Assembly (NCBI GenBank): GCA_022575985.1
Contig: JAKSXM010000132.1
Location: 17,360,001 to 17,424,000, forward strand
Direction of reading: 5' to 3'
DNA length: 64,000 nt
DNA from: Anagrus nilaparvatae
Taxonomy: Eukaryota > Arthropoda > Insecta > Hymenoptera > Mymaridae
Below are positions 11,801 through 22,300 of this stretch, in pieces; the stretch's first letter is position 1, and each line of letters starts with the position of its first letter. The position numbers and the translations under genes were made by a program. The notes beneath the pieces were generated by a model. It had not been told where the DNA came from and ran no database searches. It saw only the letters and a program-made list of their open reading frames with translations.

Positions 11801-14646
11801 GATTTTGTATTAGAAAAATTATAAAAATCGAGATAAAAATACTGTTGTTTTGTAGAAATTGAAAAGAATTTAAATATGGAACATTTTTATAGAGACAGGT
11901 GCCCAGGGAATCCAAAAATCAAGGGAGGGGGTCAAATGGAACTTAAAATAATCCGGGTTTAGGGACTTTGAATAATTCAAGTCCAGGGACTTAAAATAAT
12001 TCAAGTTTCGTGACTTATAATATATCGGACTCAGAAATCAGTGATAATTCGGGTTAAGGGATTTAAAATGTTTTCGTTTTAAGGACTTAGAACTATTATT
12101 TTATCTTTATTATCTTCAACCCCTTGAATAGGGTAAGAGATAAATTTGAAGCACGAAAGAAAAAATGAATATTTTGGGCTGAATTTGTCATCCAATAGGC
12201 TTTTTTTCCCAGTATTTTCATTTCTTGAAATTTGTTTTTACATACAATCCCTAGAAAATAAGATGTCATCCCCTAAGGATATGGTAAATATTACATTTTT
12301 TCGATTCAAAAAGGAATTTCTTATTTTCTGGAGTTGTATACATATTTGTAAAGGCAAACTTCTAAAATGAAAAAAGCGAGCAAAATACTTATTGGATGAC
12401 AATTTTAGCTTAAAATATTCATTTTTTATTTTAAGCTACAAATCCACCCCTTAGCACATTAAAGGGAAAGAAGATAATAAATTGGAATAAATTTATTTTT
12501 TTTTTGTTTTTTTGATAGTCCCATATAGAGTTTTTAATGACATTAGATCTTTTTTATACACGCGATACCAATTTTAATAGCGTCTAAAACTATACAAAAT
12601 GTACCCAATATTCAAGGGATGATATCACATTTTTTAGGGGTTTTGCGTAAAAACGGACTCTAGAAATGAAAAAAATAGCCTCAATAACCTACTATGTTGC
12701 ATTTTTAGCTCAAAATATTAATTTTTTCATTGAAAAATATTCAGTTGCCTTGAGTATGTCAATTGAGGATTAATGGGTTAAGTTGGACAAATTAACCTCC
12801 CATCTAAATAACAGTAAACTTTTCACCCATCTCCCTCTTCTTTACAATTTCATCTTCTAGAAATACTGTCTTCTATAAACTATGATGAAAATTAGCATAA
12901 TAAATAATTATTTAAGAAAAAAATGTCTTATGACTTTCCACTTGTTTCCCTATAAAAATAATACCTTTTTAAATAAAAATTATTATTAATGGGTATCTAC
13001 GAAAAGGCTAAATAGTGTACGTACTGACGAGCCTCACACTATTTAGCCAGAGGCGAAATATCCAAACAATTGTTAGCTCAATTTATCGAATAAAATTATT
13101 ACCAGATTAAATAAGTTTTTGTTTAAATTTCAGAGCGAAGATTTAATTTTTTTGTCAAATCAAGCTGATATGATTGTAAATTTAAATACAAATTTGAAAA
13201 TTTAGTAGAAATTTATAAAAATAGATCAATTTCTATAGTAATTCATTTGGGAGAAAATCCAATACAATGTGATTGTGATATTTATGATTTATTGAAATAT
13301 CTAAATGGTGAATTATATGATTCTTTGAGAAAAAAGATTAGAATAAACGATTACAAGGTCAAATGTGAAAGACCTATTGAACACAAAGGAAAAATTGTAA
13401 AAAATTTTGACTACACTTTTCATACTTGTAAAATTGAGAAAGAAATTTTTTCTTCAGATAATACTTGTGAATTTAAAAGCGTTTGCAAATGCGATTATCG
13501 CCCACATGATAAGGCTTCGACTATCGATTGCAAAGAAAGAAATTTAACGACATTCCCAAAATTAATAAATTTGGAAAAGATAAATAAAGTTAAATTATAT
13601 TTACAATCAAATAATTTAACAGAAATACCTAACTTGGAAAATCATGCTTACAGTAAAGTTGAAATAATGGATTTATCTAATAATCGGATTTCAGAAGTTT
13701 CAAATAGCATTTTATATGGCAATTTGAAGGTAAATATGTAATGATATAAAAATTTGCAAATATAGATTTTAATCCCAATTTTATTTTTTTACAGGAGCTT
13801 GCGTTGAATAACAATAATATTGCAAATATTAAATTAGAAATTATTGAAAGTTATTTTAACAAGTCTAAAAAATTAAGGATTTTCAATAATCCTTGGAAAT
13901 GTGAATGCATAACTTACGATCTTTTACCACGTGTTATGCTTGATATAAATAATAAAATGGAATTGGAAAAGTTCACTTGTTTTGAATCTAAATCTTCTAT
14001 AAATAGTTATGACAAAGAAAAATTTTGCCCATTAATAAATAACGATTCAGCTAAGACAATCTCATTGGTGCTATTATTAAGCAGTCTTTTTTTAGGAGCT
14101 ATGTTAATATTATTTTATAAATATAATCTTCAGATCAAAATATTTTTATATTCAAACAATTTATGTCTTTGGTGGGTCACAGAAAATGACATCGATATCA
14201 ATAAAAAATATGATATTTTTCTTAGTTTTTGCCACAAGGATGAAAAGTTTGTTATGTCCGAAATTCTTCCGCGACTTGATAAACAATATAAAGTATGCGT
14301 TCATTCTCGCGATTGGGAAATCGGAGAATGGATAAATGTTAATATAGATCGATCAGTACAAGAATCAAGGCGAATCATAATCATTATGTCGAAACATTTT
14401 TTTGAAAGTACTTGGGGTATGCAAGAATTGAGAACAGCGCACAAGCAAACCTGTAAAGATAAATTTGTAAGGATGATCATAGTTAAATATGGAGAAATTG
14501 GATCTTTTGAGAATCTTGACTCAGAGCTTAAGAATTATTTTCAATCGAATACTTATTTTGAATGGAAAGATCTATATTTTTGGAATAAATTTCTTTATTC
14601 GCTGCCTCATTCCAAGGGTTCTACTAATAGTGAAGCTAGTGTTTAA
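8802..14646 (+). CDS. Toll-type receptor (LRR ectodomain, transmembrane helix, TIR), four exons, 5' end not found
   Basis: Exons supported by splice sites and phase: about 8802-9418, 9702-9993, 13134-13729, 13795-14646. The first two encode roughly nine leucine-rich repeats, and their phase-2 junction restores a perfect LRR. Exon 3 carries a cysteine-rich C-cap (NPIQCDCDIYDLL), an N-cap (CKCDYRPHD) and more LRRs. Exon 4 has the final cap (NPWKCECITYDLL), a transmembrane helix (SLVLLLSSLFLGAMLIL) and a TIR domain with box 1 YDIFLSFCHKDE, box 2 RDWEIGEWI and box 3 FW. The two-cluster cysteine layout and TIR sequence are those of insect Toll-1-type receptors, which signal through MyD88 at the plasma membrane. 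Oddities: a stop (8799-8801) closes the frame upstream, no signal peptide was found, the exon 2 donor (GTTGAG) is weak, and exon 3 needs a frame change between about 13166 and 13205. It is thus either a damaged gene or carries sequence errors. Confidence 0.8.
10213..11713. repeat. Foldback element in the Toll intron, about 1.5 kb
   Basis: The ends are inverted copies: TGTTACACCC at 10213 and GGGTGTAACA ending at 11713, followed inward by repeated GACCAGTTCGTGAATTGGTC-like units on both sides. Flanking TATATA occurs at both ends, compatible with a TA-type target duplication. Internal repeats of AAAGTCYGTGRGTGACATAG occur near 10541 and 10890. There is no transposase. It lies wholly inside the 9994-13133 intron and has been invaded by the MITE at 11159-11513. 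Confidence 0.75.
11159..11513. mobile_element. hAT-like MITE with 8-bp target duplication
   Basis: This 355-bp element has 24-bp terminal inverted repeats that begin CGAGGGGCTA and end the inverted copy TAGCCCCTCG, with one mismatch at position 11. It is flanked by an exact 8-bp duplication, GTCGTTGA at 11151-11158 and 11514-11521. An 8-bp duplication is characteristic of hAT superfamily transposition. The interior is made of GTGATTTTT-type units and codes for nothing. It sits within the outer foldback. Confidence 0.85.
11880..12106. repeat. Dispersed repeat with degenerate roughly 30-bp units, copy 1
   Basis: A block with ACATTTTTATAGAGACAGG and GGGAGGGGGTCAAATGG, then several degenerate units of the type AGGGACTTAAAATAATTC. 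The same order of motifs recurs at 15685-15840. Confidence 0.6.
12107..12780. repeat. Palindromic repeat in the Toll intron, copy B of the 3400-3900 family
   Basis: About 12107-12480 folds back on itself: TATTATCTTC near 12108 pairs with GAAGATAATA near 12470, and GTCATCCAATAGG near 12188 with TATTGGATGAC near 12392. The inner arms (12236-12276 and 12312-12352) carry the CTAGAAAATAAGATG motif seen in the copy at 3400-3900. The tail to 12780 (ATATTAATTTTTTC, GTCAATTGAGGATTAATGGG) is also shared with that copy. Confidence 0.65.
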
Positions 14647-15173
14647 AATGAAGTATTATGGGGTATAAAATAGGCTGCATCTATTTATCCTGAAATTCTA
14701 GATAAACAAGCAAAAACAAACCTCAAGTCGCGAGGTTCAAAATATTTTTTTTTTTTATAAATGAGTTATTATTTTCATAATAAATTTCTGGGTGAATAGA
14801 CTTTGCATATAAAATATTGTACCTTGTAAAAAATTATATTATTTTATTATTTTAAATATGAATGCCTTTTTTTTTTTTAATCGAAAAACAACAACAACCT
14901 ACCTTTTCCAAAAATAAGCACAACGTAAAAATACGTGGATGATCTCAAATGAACGAAAAACGGGTTTAGTTTTTCCAGCTAATTATCACCATATATTTTT
15001 TAACTCTAATGCGGTTCACATCTACTCAGAAGTTATTAATGTAAATATGTAAATAAAAAAATAAAAAAATATGAATGGTAAAATTTATAATTTCTTTTTC
15101 TCAATTTGTATAATATGTACAAGTAAATGGTAGAAAAAATAATTGCATATTTTTTAGGTATCTAGGAAGAGAA
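14647..15173. other. Toll 3' flank, no further gene seen
   Basis: AT-rich. An AATAAA-like site near 14780 could be the polyadenylation signal of the Toll gene. Nothing else is identifiable. Confidence 0.4.
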
Positions 15174-15651
15174 AGTAAAACTTCTTGAAACTTTTTGCAT
15201 TTGGTTCATTTTTGTCCCAATCTTACACATAAAACTTCTTTGGACAGGCACCCGGATGAAGTCTGGTTCCCCCCTGTTGGAGGGTAAAATAAGTTATCTT
15301 TTTAAATACTACGAATTTTTTGATTTTGTGACGAAAAGGTAGATAAAAATTTTTCAAAAAAATGTATCCTTTGACAGTTACAGCACCCAAAAGTTTGTTT
15401 AATGCCATTTTAAATTTCTAAAACATTAAATTTCTAGAAGCTGTAACTGGCAAGGGATGCATTTTTTTGATAAATTTTTGTTCACCTATTCATCTTACAA
15501 TCAAAATGCTAATTGATTGGTAGTGTTTAAAAAAAAAATTTCTTTTACCCCTCAAAATATAGATGAAGGTCTGTCCAAAGAAGTTTGAAATGTAAAGAAT
15601 TGAGTCTGGACAAAAATGAACCAAATGCAAAAAGTTTCAAGTGATTTTACT
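15174..15651. repeat. Foldback element, about 480 bp
   Basis: The arms are near-perfect inverted copies: CTTGAAACTTTTTGCATTTG at 15184 pairs with CAAATGCAAAAAGTTTCAAG at 15622, CTTCTTTGGACAG with CTGTCCAAAGAAG, and around the centre CAGTTACAGC with GCTGTAACTG. It has no coding content; the short frame at 15223-15408 falls inside one arm. Confidence 0.8.
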
Positions 15652-15684
15652 GTGGTAGTGGAAAAATCTTAGGGTTTGTATTAT

Positions 15685-15840
15685 TTTAACATGGAACATG
15701 TTTATAGGGAGGGGGTTCCCTGGAAGTCTGAATATCAATGGGGGAGGGGTAAAATGGGTCTTAAAATAATTTCGATTTAGGGACTTTGAATAATTCAGGT
15801 TTAGGCAATTGTAATAATTCAGGGACTTATAATATTTTCA
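15685..15840. repeat. Dispersed repeat with degenerate roughly 30-bp units, copy 2
   Basis: It shares the order of motifs with 11880-12106: TTTATAGGGAGGGGG, TCAATGGGGGAGGGG, then degenerate units such as TAGGGACTTTGAATAATTCAGG. Confidence 0.6.
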
Positions 15841-16209
15841 ATTTTTTTATTAAAAAACGTGTACATCTATTAAAATTGCAAATTGGAATCCTTAAATTCT
15901 TAATTAATGAAATTTCTTTTGTTAGTTTAAAAAAAAAATCTGAAAATTAAAATGGAAAAATTAAAGAAATAAATAATAAAAATGATTTGATTTCTCTACT
16001 AAAAAATATTCAATTACTTAATAATACCCTTCCTTTCATTCATTCGTAACTTTAATTTTGTTTTTTTTTTTTTTTCGTTAAAAAGAAATTTTTAATACTT
16101 TAAATAAATTCAGCACTAATTTAAAAATAAATCAAAAAAAAAAGCATGGGCTTCCTTGTAATTAAACCAAACCACTTCCAGTTCTTTTTAATTTTTTATT
16201 TATATAGGG
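15841..16209. other. AT-rich spacer
   Basis: Low-complexity AT-rich sequence with long A and T runs. Nothing identified. Confidence 0.5.
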
Positions 16210-16460
16210 TGTAGTTTTAATTCTCGCGAACGACAATTTTTTATCACCAATACTTTCTTTTTGTCTCTGCTATATAAATTAAATACCCATTTCATTTTTG
16301 GCCCGAAATCACCAATTTTTAAATTATTGCCAAAATCGCAATTTTTCGATAAAAATAGCTTTCACAAAAAGTTTTTCGAAATCAGAAAAAGGAATATAAA
16401 AGTTTAAGGTCTATATGAAGCATGTATGAACCTAATTTATTAAAGACAAAAATAAAAAAA
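16210..16460. repeat. Fragment of the foldback family found at 21183 and 36441
   Basis: The segment with CACCAATTTTTAAATTATTGC and AATTTTTCGATAAAAATAG follows the same motif order as one arm of the 21183-22131 element (GACCAATTTTTAAATAATTGC, TTTCTGACGAAAATGGG). It appears to be a solo, diverged arm. Confidence 0.45.
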
Positions 16461-16639
16461 TATTTTTATGCAATTAAATCACCTATATGAGTAACCCATT
16501 TCGATCCTCGAGTATTGCAGGAAATCCAGGAATGGCGCAATCTATATAACCTATAGATTCCAGCAATGCTTCTGTGAATAGTTAAAGCACCACCTGGAGA
16601 CCACCTGAATCACTGTGACAGGTGTAAATCCAGAAAAAT

Positions 16640-17310
16640 GTTCAATTCAAAACCGAATATAGAACTCTGAACATTCTGGTTTACCGTACGAAAAGTCGCT
16701 ACGCGTCCGGCAAAGACGTGTTTTCTCGCCACAGATACAGAAATAGCTATTTATTAAACAAGGGATAAAATATTGGTTTTGGCTTTGCATGAAGTTGTAT
16801 GCACGAGGGAGCGTAGCGAGCACGAGTGCAGACTGCATGCAAAAGATAAACACAACATTTTTTCCAATAGTTTTAAACAATAGTTTTACATATGATGGGC
16901 AAAAAAGCCGTCTCCCTAGGGCAGAAAATAGGCTTTTTTTGCCCTAGATATGTAAAATGTTATACGACCCTTGTCCATAAATAAGGAATGACCCAAATCG
17001 CAGTTTACCATCGTAATTTACGTGCGATTTTGGCCATTCTTTACTTTTCTGGACTCGAACCGTAAATATACTATTTCTGGATAGTGGCCAAGAAAGTACA
17101 ATTTCCTGGATGCTGCAAGACCAAGGAAATCGCTATTTCTCTTTGACGCAGAAAAATCGTATATGACCCTTGTTCATAAAAAAGAATGCCTGAAATCGTA
17201 ATTTACCATATTCAGCTTCGCCTCGGAAGGTAATTTACGTGCGTTTTAAGTCATTCTTTATTTTTCTGGCCTCGGGTCAGAATACAATATGGAAAAGGCC
17301 TCTAATATAC
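16640..17310. repeat. GC-rich palindromic repeats related to 29430-29655
   Basis: The motif GCGTCCGGCAAAGACGTGTT at about 16702 recurs at about 29467. Two successive palindromic units (about 16965-17060 and 17165-17290), each with AATCG-AGTTTACCAT or its variant followed by GGTAATTTACGTGCG and ATTCTTTA-TTTTTCTGG, match the single unit at 29535-29650. They stand out against the AT-rich background and have no coding potential. Confidence 0.65.
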
Positions 17311-19318
17311 TATGATGAAAACAATTTTAATTCCTCGGTCTTCTTATAGTAAAAATATTTTCATGTATCAGCCAATGTACATTGTACGTATGTACAAAAA
17401 AGTTTTCATTAAATATAAATTATAAGTAAGAAAATTTCTGAATCCCATTATAAAATTTTAAAAGCTTTAGCTTTTTATTTTTAGATTCAATGACTAGTAG
17501 TAATATACTATACTAAATTTAAAATCAGTAGAAAAACCAGAGACTATATTTTGTATGTATATAATAAAATACTGTATCAAGAGATCGTTGAGGAAACGAA
17601 ATGAAAAACTTATTTTGGCTAATATCCAATGAAAAATCAGTTTGCTTTGTAACTTCGTTCTTTCTTGTAACGATTCTTCTTTCTTTTGTCTTTTTTTTTT
17701 GAGCAAGCGTATTAATATTAAATTTAATTTTTTTAAATACATTTTTCTTGTGTTTTTAATTATAATAAATTTAAGTTAACATTTTTTTAAAACAATGAAT
17801 GTAAATTTTATTACGTATTTTTTCAATGTTCATTTACGATAGCCAATTGGTTAAGTTCCAAAAAAATAATGCTTTTTATGTGAGTGACCCCATTAAATAA
17901 AACAAAAGAAAAAAAATTAGTTTGAGTGATTAAATTTTTATAAAATTAATTATGTAATGTTAATTGATTTTTATATCAATTATTTAAAATTAAGGAGTTA
18001 AATTACTTTTAAGGTTAGTACGTTTTATAAGTTCGTTGATCGATCAAAAAATTAATAATAAAATTTTCTCTTTGTTCTGACAAAAAATCTTTCATGTGAA
18101 TAAACTACAAAATTTTATTTTTGGAAATTTCTCATTAAATAAAAAAAAATTATGTATATTTTTACTTTGTTCAACGTACTAAAAACTGTTTATAAAAGCG
18201 GATGTTATAAGTTTTCGTCGCTTATTTAAAATAAGCAAAACATAACATTAAAATAATTTTTAAAGGCCATTATTTCTTAGAGGAAAAAGTTACTATTTTT
18301 AAATCTACTTTTTTTATTCGTTTTTAAAATTAACCTTAAATAGTCAAAAATTAATAAAATTTTTCATTGAAAATTTATTTTTTTTCTGTATAAAACTGGC
18401 TTATTTTCAATATCATTAATAAAAATTTTAACATTCGTTCCTGCCAATCAAAATGACTTTAACACTAAAAATATTTTATTAAATCAGTTAAAATAATAAT
18501 TATGACACATCTTGTATATTTAATTATCAAAAAAAATTTTTTAATAGTTTAAAATAAAAACGAGACAATCACGTGTATAATTTTCTTTTTTTATTTTTTT
18601 TTTCGCTCTCTCTTTCTTCTTTTACGTAGAAAAAGCATTGACTTTAAGTTAAACGATTCTGTTTTAGTAAGTTTAGTCTTAAAACGACAATTCAGTCGAA
18701 TCGTGCTTTTTGTAATTTTAAAATAGAGCTTTTTATGTATTTAACGTTTTTTTATAAATTCGGTAAGAAAAACTCAATTGTTATTTTTTTTAATTAAAAT
18801 TTATTTATTTGATTGACAGTGAGATTGTGAAATAATTAAATTAAGGTTTTGATTACATCATTCAAATTTTGCAAACGTATTTGTATGTTCAAAATTATTT
18901 TTCTAAATTATTTAATAATTTTTTGTCTTCTAAATTATTTTTCCAATTTTCTAATAATTTTTCTGTTGTGTTAACTGTAAACTCACAATTCCTTACTATA
19001 AATAAATTTTTTACCAAAATTCTCGTATTTCTAAATAAGCACGTTTTTCTTAGTACAATAAATTTTAATCTTAATTACAATAGCTAATGCAATTAATTAA
19101 AACAATGTGATTAATACGTTTTTAAAAAAGTTAGTTTTATTTATAAAAGATTCGTAGGCCTTAGTCACAAAATCATAAATAAACAAAATTTTTATAAATA
19201 AATAAAAAAAGATGAAAAACTTGTCTTTAAAAAAATAACTTTTTATGATTTTTTTACAGAAAAGAAAAAAAATACTAAATCAACAAAGATAAAATAAACA
19301 ACAAATGTCTAAAAGAAA
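17311..19318. other. AT-rich intergenic region upstream of the coiled-coil gene
   Basis: No gene, RNA or recognisable repeat was found. It should contain the promoter and 5' untranslated region of the gene at 19319, but no core promoter element can be assigned. A short upstream reading frame (ATG at 19305, 7 codons, ending TAA at 19326-19328) overlaps the chosen start codon. Confidence 0.4.
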
Positions 19319-22300
19319 ATGGATTTAACAAAAACAGTAACATTTTTAGCTGAGGCTAACCAAAAATTAGCTGTAACGAATAATTTTACGTTGGGTTATT
19401 TGGAAAAATTTTATTTGGAATTAAATGATAAAAAATCAACAAATAATGCAAAAAATAATTCAAAATTTTTAGTTAGTAAAAATAAAGTAAAAACAGTAAA
19501 TAGAAAATCAAAGAAATTAAAAAATGAAAATTTTAATTCTGAAAAAGAAATTGAAACACAAAAAATTACAGCTGATAATAAAGTAAGTTAAGAATTTAAT
19601 TTATTTAATTTAAATTTTAATTAATCAAAATTTTTTTGCAGAGGCTGAAACAAATAACAGAAGATAATGAATTAACACTAACAAAACAAAAATTACAAAT
19701 TGACGAATTGATAAATAAGCTAAATTTACTAGAAATAGAGAACAAAAATTTACAAAATGAAAAGAATAAAGCAAATGAAAATTTTAACGATACTTTAAAC
19801 AGGTTAAAAATTGATAAAGATTCGAAAATTAAAAAATATACCGAAGAACTTGAAGAATCAAAAAAGGAAATACAATTTTACAAGGATAAAAACAGAAACG
19901 AAGGTAAGCAAAACTTCGAAATAAAAAATAAATTGCATAAATTATTGATTTAAAAATTTTTTTTAATCTCTAGATAAAATTGATTTTGGAACAAATACAA
20001 ATCCTCGTTCAAGTGTGTCACCAGAGATTATATCGTGTAATACTCCAGAAATTGACAATACAAAAGTAAGTGAAGAATTTAAAAAAGAATTGATGTTAAA
20101 AAGAGAAGCAAGACAAAGAGCAATTGCTGCAGTATCGTCTGAAATGGAAAGATTAAAAAGCGAGCTTGAAAAAGAAAAGTCTGCACATTTAGAAACTAAA
20201 AGTATACTTGAAAATTTAAAAGATATTCATGAAAAATCAATATCAAACAAAGATGATAAGACTGATATTAATAAAACACTTGAACATTTTGAAGCTATAA
20301 GACTTGCTAATCTTTTGAAGGTAAAATATAATTTTTTTTTTTAAGTTTTAAGCATTATTTTAATTTTATTTTTTTAGTTTTCAGATATCATAACAAATGA
20401 TTTGAACAAACAGTTAGAAAAAGCAGACGATTTAAGATTTTTATTAGAAAACGAACCAGATAAATATAGATTAAGAATAATATCATTAAAAAAATTAACA
20501 GACGATACACGTATTAATTTAAAAAAACGTAAAGATAAAATAAATTTACTAAAAGATAAATTAGCATCGATATTAGTTAAAATTGGTGACAGAACATTTT
20601 TAATAAATAAAGATAATATTAATGATGAATATGACAGAGAAATTAAAGATTTTTGTTTGTTAAAACATTTATCTGATGAAAGATCAAAAATATTAAATGA
20701 AATAAAAGAACATTTATTGAGAGAATTAAATGATGTTAAGCTGCAATTAGATAATGCTAAGAAAAATAATGAATGTGTTGAAGAAGAATTACAAAAAACT
20801 GAAGAAAAAGTGAGTACTTGTTGTTTTTAATGGGAATATTGACACTTGGGTTATTTTCAACGTCCCTGAACTCAGAATTAAAATAATTTAGCACATATAT
20901 CGAAAAATTATCTTAACTATATTTAATTTTGTAAAAAAGTTTAGTTGCATTCATGAGATATGCTGCCTTTATTATATCTGTAAATATCAATTATTAGTTC
21001 TTAAATGTTTAAATAATCTATCATTAATTTGGAATCTGTAACAGGTTAAATATTGAACACTTGAACTAATCAATGTTTGCTAAAAAAAATTTTTACCCTT
21101 GTTATCTACAAAAAAGTGCGGGCTGTTATAAATAGGAATGTTTTAATACGTTAATAATAAGAGTTTTCTTGTCACTGACTAACAAGGGGAGTTCAATACA
21201 TTTGGAACACCAAATTACACTAAATAGTTATGGATGAGTTTGTTATGTTAAGAAAACATGCCGAATACCCTCCGTTCATTCCAATGGGCCTTCTAAGCCT
21301 AGAAACGCAGGGCTCAATGTTATAAAATAGAATTTTTTGGTAATTTTCAATGAAACGCCAAAACCTCGCAAGTTAACCAAAACTCTTCTGGTTTGTCTCA
21401 CTTTTTTGGTTTAAGTATCACCTTTCATATGCCGTAAATTTCAATTTATAATCACTAATTCTCTCATCACAATCACCAATTTACCAAACAGTCATTTTTG
21501 GCTAAAAATGACCAATTTTTAAATAATTGCCAAATTTGTAATTTCTGACGAAAATGGGTTTTATAGGTCTGAAAAAATTTGTACAAACTTTAAGTTTCCA
21601 AGAATTTTTTATTCAGCTCATTTCCTTGATTCGTTTTTAATATATGGCTCTTCAAAGTTAACATTAAAAATGAGCCTTTTTAAAAAATCGTAAAATTCGG
21701 ACTGTGACTTCAAATTATCATATCTGATTAACAAATAATTGGAAAAGGTAAAGTCAAAAAGTTTTGGAAACTTGAAGCTTATAGAAATTTTTTCAGACCT
21801 ATAAAACCCATTTTCGTGAGAAATTACAAATTTGGCAGCATTTTAAAAATTGGTAATTTTTAGCCAAAAATGAGCATTTGGTTAATTATCTAAAGATACT
21901 TAAACCAAAAAAATGAGACCAACCAGAAGAGTTTTGGTTAATTTGCGAAGTTTTGGCGTTTCATTGAAAATTACCAAAAAATCCTATTTTATAACATTGA
22001 GCCCTGCGTTTCTAGGCCCAGAAGGCCCATTAGAAGGAACGGAGGGTAGTCGGCATTTTTTTTCAACATAACAAACTCATCCATAACCATTTGGTGTAAT
22101 TTGGTGTTCCAAATGTATTGAACTCCCCTTGTAAGTGAACAATCGAAATTTTTGCCTTGTCTGTAGCAATTTACAAACGACCTCAGTAATTTTTTACGTT
22201 TTCAGGATGAATTTAGAATAATTTAGATTTTGGACTTAGAATAGTTTTGAATTGTTTTCGATTCAAGTACTTATATTAATTAGTGAGCATAAGTTAAAAC

